Assembly: GCA_028817685.1 (NCBI GenBank)
Contig: JAPPPC010000294.1
Coordinates: 1 to 6,426, forward strand
DNA length: 6,426 bases
Source: Rhodospirillaceae bacterium
GTDB lineage: Bacteria > Pseudomonadota > Alphaproteobacteria > UBA8366 > GCA-2717185
Reading direction: 5' to 3'
The notes under the pieces were generated by a model. The model saw only the letters and a program-made list of their open reading frames with translations. It was not told the origin of the DNA and searched no databases. The position numbers and the translations under genes are program-made. This document shows positions 1-5,596 of the stretch, piece after piece (within the stretch, counting starts at the first letter, position 1; every line of letters starts with the position of its first letter).

Positions 1-372
1 AAGATCCTGGCCTCCGCGGCCCCCGGCGCTCCGCCGCGCATCATGGGCAGCGGCCCGGGGCCGGCGGCGGAAACGGCGCTGGAGCGCGCCGGCCTGACGA
101 TCGACGACATGGACGTCATCGAGATCAACGAAGCCTTCGCGGCGCAGGTTCTGTCCTGCCTCAAGGGTCTCGGCCAGTCGTTCGACGACAGCCGCGTCAA
201 TATGAATGGCGGCGCGATCGCGCTCGGCCACCCGCTCGGCGCCTCCGGCCCCCGCATTTTCCTGACGGCCGCGCGCCAGTTGGAGAAGACCGGTGGCAAG
301 TACGCGCTGGCGACGCTCTGCGTCGGTGTCGGTCAAGGCACCGCGGTCGTTCTGGAGCGAATGGACGGTTAA
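1..372 (+). CDS. Thiolase (acetyl-CoA acetyltransferase / 3-oxoacyl-CoA thiolase), C-terminal part
   Basis: This is the 3' end of a thiolase gene; it is open from the first base, so the start lies outside the window. About 123 residues are visible, against roughly 390 in the family, so most of the N-terminal domain, including the acyl-accepting cysteine, is missing. The C-terminal thiolase domain is clear: NEAFA (Asn codon at 127), GHPLGASG with the catalytic His at 229-231, and CVGVGQG with the second catalytic Cys at 319-321. Thiolases cleave a 3-oxoacyl-CoA with CoA to give acetyl-CoA and a shortened acyl-CoA, or run the reverse condensation, in the cytoplasm. With glutaryl-CoA dehydrogenase next downstream, cleavage of acetoacetyl-CoA would complete the pathway, but the fragment equally resembles 3-oxoadipyl-CoA thiolases, so substrate is undecided. 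The stop is TAA at 370-372. The ATG at 43 is internal, not a start. Confidence 0.93.
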   Translation, partial: KILASAAPGAPPRIMGSGPGPAAETALERAGLTIDDMDVIEINEAFAAQVLSCLKGLGQSFDDSRVNMNGGAIALGHPLGASGPRIFLTAARQLEKTGGKYALATLCVGVGQGTAVVLERMDG

Positions 373-374
373 AC

Positions 375-398
375 CGATCCAGCCGGACCGGCTGATCG
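375..398. repeat. Imperfect palindrome just after the thiolase stop
   Basis: AGCCGG-A-CCGGCT (381-393) is a perfect inverted repeat with one central base. It is flanked by CGATC (375-379) and GATCG (394-398), which also pair if C380 is bulged. It begins two bases after the thiolase stop. As RNA it could fold with a GAC loop; as DNA it could be a protein-binding site. There is no T run after it, so it is not a standard terminator alone. Confidence 0.45.
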
Positions 399-409
399 TA
401 GAATAGGGG

Positions 410-434
410 AGGGCCGGGACAGTGTTCCGGCCCT
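410..434 (+). terminator. Strong hairpin between thiolase and gcdH, possible terminator
   Basis: AGGGCCGGGAC (410-420) pairs with GTTCCGGCCCT (424-434) across an AGT loop. This is an 11-bp stem with one G-U pair. It lies 38 bases after the thiolase stop and 60 bases before the gcdH start. The downstream sequence has only scattered Ts (435 onward), so it would be a weak intrinsic terminator, an attenuator, or an RNA-processing or stabilising stem. The pairing is directly visible; the role is inferred. Confidence 0.5.
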
Positions 435-485
435 TGCCGTCTAACTTGTTGAAACGAAAGCCGCATGCGCGCGGCAGAAATAGAT

Positions 486-489
486 GAGG
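486..489 (+). promoter_or_regulatory. Ribosome binding site of gcdH
   Basis: GAGG at 486-489 lies five bases before the ATG at 495. It favours 495 over the in-frame ATG at 465, which has no purine-rich site at suitable distance. No convincing -35/-10 pair was found in 435-494: TTGAAA at 449-454 has no matching -10 at 16-18 bases. Confidence 0.55.
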
Positions 490-494
490 CAGCC

Positions 495-1664
495 ATGGCC
501 AGTTTCGCCTGGGAAGATCCGCTCTTGCTGGAAGACCAGCTTTCCGAAGAGGAACGCCAGATCCGCGACGCGGCGAACGAGTTCGCGCAGGGCGAGCTGG
601 CGCCGCTGATCTTGGAATGGAACCGGACCGAAACTTTCGATCCGGAAATCATGAAGGAGATGGGCAAGCTCGGCTTCCTGGGCGCGACCCTGCCCGACTA
701 TGGCTGCGCCGGCATTTCCAACGTGTCTTATGGGCTGATCGCGCGCGAAATGGAGCGGGTCGATACCTGCTTCCGCTCGGCGATGGGTGTGCAGTCGGGC
801 CTCGTCATGGCGCCGATCCACATGTATGGCTCCGACGAGCAGAAGGAACGCTACCTACCCGGCATGCGCGACGGCGATATTATCGGCTGCATGGGGCTGA
901 CCGAGCCGAGCCACGGCTCCGACGCGGGGGCGATGGAGACGCGGGCGAAGAAGGTCGATGGCGGCTACAAGCTGACCGGCACGAAACAATGGATCACCAA
1001 TTCGCCGCTCGCGCATGTCGCGCTGGTCTGGGCCAAGAACGAGGAAGGCCAGGTCGGCGGCTATCTGCTGGAACGCGGCAGCGAAGGCCTCGACATGCCG
1101 AAGATCGAGGGCAAGATGGCGGGCCGCGCGTCTTCGACCGGCTTCATCTACATGGATGAGGTGTTCTGCCCGGAAGAGAACAAGCTGCCCGGCGTGACCT
1201 CGATGCGCGGCCCCCTGTCGGCCCTGTCGAACGCGCGCTTCGGCATCTGCTGGGGCGCCATGGGCGCGGCGGAGGATTGCTGGTTCAAGACCCGCGACTA
1301 TGTCGTCGAGCGCGAACAGTTCGGCCGTCCGCTGGCCGCGAACCAGCTGGTGCAAAAGAAGCTGGTCGAGATGCAGACCGAGATCGCGCTGGGCCTGCAG
1401 GCCTGCCTGCGCATCAGCCGGTTGCGCGATGAGGGCCAGGTGACGCCGGAAATGATCAGCCTGGTCAAACGCAACTGCACCGGCAAGGCGCTCGATATCG
1501 CCCGCGTCTGCCGCGACATGCATGGTGCGAACGGGATCGCGGACGAATATCACGTCATTCGCCACATGGTGAATATGGAGGTCATCAACACCCTGGAAGG
1601 GACGCATGACATCCACACCCTGATCCTCGGCCGCGCGATGACCGGGATCGCCGCGTTTAACTAA
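495..1664 (+). CDS. gcdH: Glutaryl-CoA dehydrogenase
   Basis: This FAD-dependent acyl-CoA dehydrogenase oxidises and decarboxylates glutaryl-CoA to crotonyl-CoA and CO2, passing electrons to electron-transfer flavoprotein; it serves lysine, tryptophan and some aromatic degradation. It is 389 residues from the ATG at 495, a typical bacterial length, and the start MASFAWEDP is characteristic of the family. An N-terminal helical domain is followed by the substrate-binding segment CAGISNVSYG (about 71-80) and RSAM with Arg94, which falls at the same number as the carboxylate-binding arginine of mature human GCDH. The flavin-binding GLTEPSHGSD (134-143) and KQWITNS (164-170) come next. REQFGRPLA (273-281) opens the C-terminal helical domain. 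LEGTHDIH carries catalytic Glu368, close to human Glu370. The upstream ATG at 465 would add ten residues but lacks a ribosome site. The 3' end overlaps the convergent transporter gene by 8 bp. Pairing with thiolase supports a shared catabolic route, although hairpins separate the two. Confidence 0.96.
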   Translation: MASFAWEDPLLLEDQLSEEERQIRDAANEFAQGELAPLILEWNRTETFDPEIMKEMGKLGFLGATLPDYGCAGISNVSYGLIAREMERVDTCFRSAMGVQSGLVMAPIHMYGSDEQKERYLPGMRDGDIIGCMGLTEPSHGSDAGAMETRAKKVDGGYKLTGTKQWITNSPLAHVALVWAKNEEGQVGGYLLERGSEGLDMPKIEGKMAGRASSTGFIYMDEVFCPEENKLPGVTSMRGPLSALSNARFGICWGAMGAAEDCWFKTRDYVVEREQFGRPLAANQLVQKKLVEMQTEIALGLQACLRISRLRDEGQVTPEMISLVKRNCTGKALDIARVCRDMHGANGIADEYHVIRHMVNMEVINTLEGTHDIHTLILGRAMTGIAAFN

Positions 1665-2862
1665 CCGTAGTTGGCTGCCTGTCGCCGGAGCGTAGGCTGA
1701 CCGTCAGCAGGACGGCCGCGATGGCCGTGACCAGCATGACGATGAAGGCGATGTCGTATTTGCCGGTGCTGTCATAGCTTGCCGCGCCCAGCCAGGCGCC
1801 CAGACCGCCGCACATGTGATGGATGCAGGTGATCAGTCCGCTGATCGTGCCGACATGGCGTGCGCCGAACGCGTTGCGGACGAAGACGACCGCCAGCGGT
1901 GCGGTGATCCAGAAGGTGAAACCGAAGATCAGCGCGAAAGCGATGACGGAGAGCGTGTCCTTGTTGAGCAGGATCAGCGCGAAGACCGCAACGCGGACGG
2001 TATGACAGATCAGCGTTGCGCTGACGGGGCCGAACCGGTCGCTCCAGGCGCCCGCCGAGATCACGCCAATCAGGCCGGCCAACCCCATGAAGGCCAGCAA
2101 GTTGCCTGCCAGCAGCGGTGAGACCCCCTGATCGAGGGCGAAGGCGACCACATGGGTCGAGGCGAAGAAGTCGTGAAAGCCGCAAAAGGCGTACATGCCG
2201 GTCAGCAGCCAAAAATGACGGGTCTTCATCGCCTCCCGAAGACTCAGCCCCTCGCCGGCAAGACCGGATTGTTGGCCCGATGCCGAGGGCTTTTCGCGGA
2301 TCAGCCAAAGGATAACCGGCACCATCAGCAGATTGATCAGGCCGAGCCACAGGAAGACGGAGTCCCAACCCGTCGCGATGAGCACGCCGGTCAGCGCCGA
2401 GATGATCATCAACTGACCCAGCCCCATGCCGGAAATCGCCACGGAATTGGCGGTACCGACCTTGTCCGGGAACTGCCGGGAGACCATGACGCCGATCGGA
2501 ATGACCGACGCCACGCCGTTCCCCGCCGCGAAGGCGACGCCGTATAGCAGGTAGGCGTGCCACGGTTCGCTCACCAGCGCCATCAGGCCGATGCCGAATG
2601 CGCTGACCAGAAAGCCGCCGCCGAGGACGGCGCGGACCGAAATCCTGTCGGCGAGATAGCCGGAGAAATACATGCACAGTGCGGTGATCACGAGGAACAG
2701 GGCGACCGCGCCGCCCAGGTCGCTGCGTTCCCATCCGAACCCTTCGGCCATGGGTTTGAGGACCAGGCCGATCGCATGGCGGGAACCGCCGCTGACGAAC
2801 ATGACGACGAACCCGATCGCAACGACCATCAGGGCCGCTTTGTTGGCTTGTTTCCCGAACAT
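1657..2862 (-). CDS. MFS transporter, monocarboxylate/oxalate-formate antiporter-like
   Basis: This 401-residue inner-membrane protein has the pattern of a 12-helix major facilitator. Hydrophobic segments lie near residues 10-28, 48-70, 78-97, 101-126, 140-163, 167-188, 216-242, 248-272, 280-299, 304-328, 336-360 and 368-390, with a hydrophilic central loop at about 190-215. A motif A variant, GYLADRISVR, joins helices 2 and 3 (68-77), and GAWSDRFG (271-278) is its counterpart in the second half. The N-terminal pattern, with SRHAIGLVLKPMAE followed by GWERSDL (27-49), resembles carriers of small organic anions of the oxalate/formate and monocarboxylate type, but no substrate can be assigned. 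An in-frame TAA lies three codons upstream of the ATG, which limits the start; the ribosome site is weak. The gene is divergent from the AraC regulator, so that regulator is the likely controller, and its natural partner may be the HAD enzyme beyond it. Its 3' end overlaps that of gcdH. Confidence 0.9.
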   Translation of the reverse strand: MFGKQANKAALMVVAIGFVVMFVSGGSRHAIGLVLKPMAEGFGWERSDLGGAVALFLVITALCMYFSGYLADRISVRAVLGGGFLVSAFGIGLMALVSEPWHAYLLYGVAFAAGNGVASVIPIGVMVSRQFPDKVGTANSVAISGMGLGQLMIISALTGVLIATGWDSVFLWLGLINLLMVPVILWLIREKPSASGQQSGLAGEGLSLREAMKTRHFWLLTGMYAFCGFHDFFASTHVVAFALDQGVSPLLAGNLLAFMGLAGLIGVISAGAWSDRFGPVSATLICHTVRVAVFALILLNKDTLSVIAFALIFGFTFWITAPLAVVFVRNAFGARHVGTISGLITCIHHMCGGLGAWLGAASYDSTGKYDIAFIVMLVTAIAAVLLTVSLRSGDRQPTTVS

Positions 2863-2979
2863 CGTCCGCGTTTAGCACGGATGCCGGTCCAGTGTCCCCA
2901 AAGCAGTGTAAATGCCATTGGACTTCCGGCCCTGGAACCCGATATTGAGGCTTTGAGGTTATGAGCCCGGGGGCTGAAA
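2863..2979. promoter_or_regulatory. Divergent promoter region between transporter and AraC regulator
   Basis: These 117 bases hold both divergent promoters. CAGTGT occurs twice in the same direction at 2890-2895 and 2904-2909, 14 bases apart. GTCCA (2887-2891) and TGGAC (2919-2923) are inverted, and TTCC-N6-GGAA spans 2924-2937. A weak candidate promoter for the regulator is TTGGAC (2918-2923), a 17-base spacer, then GATATT (2941-2946). For the transporter, TTTACA (2913-2908 on the minus strand) matches a -35 but has no good -10. GGGGG at 2969-2973 is the only ribosome-site-like run before the regulator's ATG. AraC proteins often bind direct repeats, so the CAGTGT pair is the best operator candidate. 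All roles are inferred. Confidence 0.4.
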
Positions 2980-3735
2980 ATGGGTTTGCAGGGAACACGC
3001 TTCGAAGTGCGGCAGTACGATCCGTTGGCCGCCTTCCACGATCACGACCATCATCAGATCGTGTTGCCGATCCGCGGCACGCTGTCGATGGTGGTGGATG
3101 ACCGGGAAGGGGCGGTCAGCGATCTGCACGCCGCGGCGGTGCCGGCGGGGCTGGCACACGGTTTCGCCGGATCGTCCGACAACGCCTTTCTGGTGGTCGA
3201 TATCCCCGCGTCGGCCGAAGAGCGCCGTTTCTGGTTCGCAACGGGGGATAAACCCTTCGTCCGGTTCGACGCGTCCTTGCGCGGCTTCTGCGACACGGTC
3301 ATGCGGGACAACCGGGTCCTGAATGGCGGCGGCGTCCGGGCCGAGGTGGCGGGGTCGATCCTGGTCGACGCCCTGGGAAGCGCGATCGGGCTGTCCCCTG
3401 AGATCGAAAGCGGTCCGTTGGCGAAGGCGGTCGCCCTGATCGAGGCGCGCTTTGCCGAGCCGTTGACGATCCAGGGGATCGCGCGCGCGGTCGGCGTGAG
3501 CGAAAGCCAGCTTTACGCCTTGTTCGAAGAACGGCTGCAAACCTCGCCGCTGCGTTTCGTGGTGCAGCAGCGGATGGCGCGGGCGGCGCTCTACTTGACG
3601 GACACGCGGATGCCGATCGCGGAGATCGCACACCGCGTCGGCTATGGCGATCAAAGCGCCTTCTCGCGCGCCTTTCGCCGGCATTGGGGCGAGACGCCGG
3701 CCGCCTACCGGCGGGTCCGGGCAGGATCGGCCTAA
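2980..3735 (+). CDS. AraC-family transcriptional regulator with cupin sensor domain
   Basis: This 251-residue cytoplasmic protein has the usual AraC layout with a rather compact linker. The N-terminal part (about 10-75) is a cupin-like domain: a histidine cluster HDHDHH (20-25), a G-x-L-x-M strand (33-37) and VPAGLAH (54-60). In this family such a domain binds a small-molecule effector. The C-terminal part carries two helix-turn-helix units: the first around LTIQGIARAVGVSESQLYALF (162-182), the second around MPIAEIAHRVGYGDQSAFSRAF (211-232), ending RRHWGETPAAYRR, the classic AraC signature. An in-frame TGA at 2962-2964 and the lack of another ATG fix the start at 2980. The gene is divergent from the MFS transporter and 78 bases upstream of the HAD gene on the same strand, so it probably regulates one or both. 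The histidine cluster could reflect metal binding, but cupin histidines alone do not establish this. Confidence 0.93.
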   Translation: MGLQGTRFEVRQYDPLAAFHDHDHHQIVLPIRGTLSMVVDDREGAVSDLHAAAVPAGLAHGFAGSSDNAFLVVDIPASAEERRFWFATGDKPFVRFDASLRGFCDTVMRDNRVLNGGGVRAEVAGSILVDALGSAIGLSPEIESGPLAKAVALIEARFAEPLTIQGIARAVGVSESQLYALFEERLQTSPLRFVVQQRMARAALYLTDTRMPIAEIAHRVGYGDQSAFSRAFRRHWGETPAAYRRVRAGSA

Positions 3736-3797
3736 ACTTCCGGAGTTTGGGTCAAGACAGGACCGGCTGTCCTTCGGCACACTTTGGGCGCTTAATT

Positions 3798-3804
3798 GGA
3801 GGAG
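3798..3804 (+). promoter_or_regulatory. Ribosome binding site that fixes the HAD gene start
   Basis: GGAGGAG at 3798-3804 is a near-consensus Shine-Dalgarno sequence. It directly abuts the ATG at 3805 (no spacer) and overlaps the TTG at 3796, so neither can be the start. It lies nine bases before the ATG at 3814, which is well placed. Confidence 0.8.
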
Positions 3805-3813
3805 ATGACGGAC

Positions 3814-4548
3814 ATGGCCCGCGCGCTGACAGACTATTCGGCTCTGACATTCGACTGCTACGGCACCCTGATCGATTGGGAAAGCGGCATCTGGGATGCG
3901 CTGCAGCCGCTGCTGCACCGCAATGGCTGCACGGAGATCACCCGGGAGGCCGGGCTGGTGGCGTTCGCCGAGACGGAGAGCGCGCAACAGGCCGAAACGC
4001 CGGACATGGTCTACGACCAGCTGCTCACCCGGGTGCACGCCAGTCTGGCGAAACGCTTCGGCCTGAAAACGGACGACGGGTTGGACCGGGCGTTCGGTGC
4101 GTCCCTGCCGCACTGGCCGGCCTTTCCCGACACGGCCGACGCGCTGCGCGTGCTGAAGAACCACTTCAAGCTGGTGATCCTGTCGAATGTGAGCCGGGAG
4201 GGCTTCGCGGCCTCGAACCGCAAGCTGGGCGTGACGTTCGACGCCATCTACACCGCGCAGGATGTCGGCTCCTACAAGCCCAACCCCGGCAATTTCACCT
4301 ACATGCTCAATGCGCTGGCACGCGATCACGGCATCGCACCCGGTGACATCCTGCACACGGCGCAAAGCCTGTTTCACGACCATGTGCCGGCGAAGAATGC
4401 GGGCTTGGATTGCGCCTGGATCGACCGGCAACGCCTGTCGGAAGGCGGCAATTGGGGCGCGACCGCGCGGGTCGAGAACCGGCCCGAGGTCGATTTCCTC
4501 TACTTCACCATGGGCGAGATGGCGCAGGCGGTTTCGGACGCCGCATAG
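3814..4548 (+). CDS. HAD-superfamily hydrolase, type II haloacid dehalogenase-like
   Basis: This 244-residue protein has the HAD fold motifs in order. Motif I is FDCYGTLID with the nucleophile Asp14 and Thr18; motif II is LSN with Ser124-Asn125; motif III is YKPNPGNF with Lys155; the motif IV region is AQSLFHD with Gln184 and Asp189. A helical cap lies between motifs I and II (about 22-105). Length and motif III match (S)-2-haloacid dehalogenases, which hydrolyse 2-haloacids to 2-hydroxyacids through an aspartyl ester. However, by eye alignment to the well-studied Pseudomonas L-DEX, its Ser175, Asn177 and Tyr157 correspond to Gln184, Leu186 and Phe161 here, and no counterpart to its Arg41 is obvious. 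A true dehalogenase is therefore doubtful; another ester or phosphoester substrate is possible. The first motif IV acid found in Mg-dependent phosphatases is also absent. The gene follows the AraC regulator by 78 bases and may be transcribed with it. Confidence 0.9.
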   Translation: MARALTDYSALTFDCYGTLIDWESGIWDALQPLLHRNGCTEITREAGLVAFAETESAQQAETPDMVYDQLLTRVHASLAKRFGLKTDDGLDRAFGASLPHWPAFPDTADALRVLKNHFKLVILSNVSREGFAASNRKLGVTFDAIYTAQDVGSYKPNPGNFTYMLNALARDHGIAPGDILHTAQSLFHDHVPAKNAGLDCAWIDRQRLSEGGNWGATARVENRPEVDFLYFTMGEMAQAVSDAA

Positions 4549-4580
4549 AAAAGGGGCGGCCCGCCACTGCGCGCCGCCCC
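4549..4580. terminator. Hairpin terminator between convergent HAD and oxygenase genes
   Basis: GGGGCGGC (4553-4560) pairs with GCCGCCCC (4573-4580), and inside it CGC (4562-4564) pairs with GCG (4569-4571) around a CACT loop. AAAA at 4549-4552 becomes a TTTT run for the minus-strand gene, so the structure is a compact intrinsic terminator for the oxygenase gene. On the plus strand only broken T runs follow (TTT at 4586-4588 and 4592-4594), so it is weaker for the HAD gene. It starts right after the HAD stop codon, 24 bases beyond the oxygenase stop. Confidence 0.7.
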
Positions 4581-4604
4581 GAGGCTTTCCGTTTGGGAGA
4601 ACGG

Positions 4605-5474
4605 TTATTCGATGATGACCAGCGTGCGCAGCTCGATGCTTTCGCGCGGCGGCGTGGTCTCGTCCGTATCGTCCAGTTCAAAGGCGCCGTGCGCGTTGAA
4701 CCGGGTGCGACCGTCATCCAGGCTGTCCCAGCCCTTCAGCAACAGCACCTCGTCGGCCTGCATTTCCGGGGCGAAGTACCAGCGCTGCTGCGGCGAATGC
4801 GCCAAATGGTAGATCTCGCCGACCCGGTCCGGGAAGACCTGGTCGGTGGCGACCAGATCATCGTCCCGCAAGCTGGATGAATCCACGACGGCCAGCGGCG
4901 CGCGCTGCACCGGCCCTTTGATGGGACGCCAGACATTGACCTGGATGACCCGGGCGCCGGACGTGAACAGCCGTTCGGCTTCGGCCTCGCCGAGGATGTC
5001 CTTGGTGCGCTGCGGACCGCTTTTCTCGGTGTAGTCGGCATGGACGCGCCTTGCGGGGCCGCGCAGCCCGTCCGGGTTCGCGGCGCCATTGCCGCCGTCC
5101 GAGCGGCGGGTCACGTCGAACACGACAACCTTGCTGGCGCCGAAACGCGCTTTCAGCAGCGCTTCGATTTCCGGGTTGTATACGCTTTCGACCGCGTCGT
5201 CGTCATACAGGTCGGCGACTTGGGTCGCATGCCGCATCAGTTCGAACCCTTCGCGGTCGATATCCAGATCGTCCGCGATCAGGCGCATGTCACGGATCGG
5301 CATCTTGTGCTGTTCGGTTTCGAAAAAGACTTCGGGCACGCCGCCGGTGATGCGGGAGCTGTTGAAGCTCGGTTTCTCGTCCTGCGGCACGATGAAGCAC
5401 AACTCGCCCTGCACGGTGGTTTTGGATTGCGGGGCTTCGGCAATTTGCGGGGTCGTGGCGTTGATCTGGTTCAT
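4605..5474 (-). CDS. CmcJ/NvfI-family oxidoreductase, putative Fe(II)/2-oxoglutarate oxygenase
   Basis: The 289-residue product resembles the family that groups CmcJ of cephamycin synthesis, fungal NvfI and AsaB, and gibberellin GA4 desaturase. NvfI is an Fe(II)/2-oxoglutarate enzyme. Family landmarks are HADYT (His145, Asp147), VNVWRPIKGPVQ (179-190), a VVDSSSL strand (196-202), WYFAPEMQADEVLLLKGWDS (232-251), AHGAF (His262) and PPRESIELR (275-283). I infer His145-x-Asp147 with His262 as iron ligands and Arg277 as the 2-oxoglutarate contact; His223 or His226 could instead be the second histidine. Substrate is unknown; bacterial members outside antibiotic clusters are largely uncharacterised. 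I chose ATG 5474, preceded by GGAAAAGGA (5485-5477). A longer form from 5573 would add 33 low-complexity residues and start inside the palindrome region. The LysR gene lies 116 bases upstream on the same strand and is the likely regulator. No signal peptide is seen, so a cytoplasmic enzyme is expected. Confidence 0.85.
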   Translation of the reverse strand: MNQINATTPQIAEAPQSKTTVQGELCFIVPQDEKPSFNSSRITGGVPEVFFETEQHKMPIRDMRLIADDLDIDREGFELMRHATQVADLYDDDAVESVYNPEIEALLKARFGASKVVVFDVTRRSDGGNGAANPDGLRGPARRVHADYTEKSGPQRTKDILGEAEAERLFTSGARVIQVNVWRPIKGPVQRAPLAVVDSSSLRDDDLVATDQVFPDRVGEIYHLAHSPQQRWYFAPEMQADEVLLLKGWDSLDDGRTRFNAHGAFELDDTDETTPPRESIELRTLVIIE

Positions 5475-5568
5475 GGTCCTTTTCCATCTTTCGAGGGCGG
5501 CGGGGTGGCGCGCCCGTTCCTTGATCCGGAAAATGGGCCAGTCGGCGGCCGAATTCCAGCCAGTTCGC

Positions 5569-5596
5569 TTCAAGGTTACTTGAATTTAATTCAAGT
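5569..5596. promoter_or_regulatory. Palindromic operator candidate between lysR and the oxygenase gene
   Basis: ACTTGAATT-T-AATTCAAGT (5578-5596) is a perfect 19-bp inverted repeat and contains a T-N11-A LysR box (5581-5593). A further half-site, TTCAAG at 5569-5574, faces CTTGAA (5579-5584) across four bases. Three alternating half-sites are thus centred about 10-11 bp apart, on one helix face. The site is AT-rich in a GC-rich setting, about 95-122 bases upstream of the oxygenase ATG, and includes the LysR stop codon. Binding by the neighbouring LysR protein is an inference. Confidence 0.6.

Noticed and set aside
460..475. GCCGC/GCGGC inverted repeat before the gcdH ribosome site as a riboswitch-like element
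   Set aside because: It is a 5-bp stem in GC-rich sequence with no conserved riboswitch features; chance is the simpler explanation.
855..1616. Minus-strand open frame of 253 codons inside gcdH
   Set aside because: It is opposite a highly conserved enzyme gene, has no domain match by eye and is Arg/His/Ala-rich as expected for a shadow.
2961..2963. ATG as start of a leader peptide or of the AraC gene
   Set aside because: It is out of frame with the regulator, has only a 2-base spacer to GAGG at 2955-2958, and its product lacks any recognisable pattern.
1772..2998. Minus-strand open frame of 408 codons overlapping the MFS gene in another frame
   Set aside because: Its composition is Arg- and Gly-rich with no hydrophobic pattern, while the alternative frame gives a clean 12-helix transporter.
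3756..3771. GACAG/CTGTC hairpin between the AraC and HAD genes as a terminator
   Set aside because: The stem is only 5 bp with a 6-base loop and no T run follows; it is too weak to call.
2959..4431. Long minus-strand open frame of 490 codons opposite the AraC and HAD genes
   Set aside because: It is rich in Arg, His and Gln without recognisable domains and lies exactly opposite two genes with full family motifs. It is a shadow frame of GC-rich coding DNA.
5507..5514. GGCGCGCC palindrome upstream of the oxygenase gene
   Set aside because: Short GC palindromes are expected often in DNA of this composition, and no partner site is seen.
5474..5573. Upstream start at 5573 for the oxygenase gene
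   Set aside because: It would add 33 residues without family resemblance and place the start codon within the palindromic operator region; ATG 5474 has a better ribosome site.
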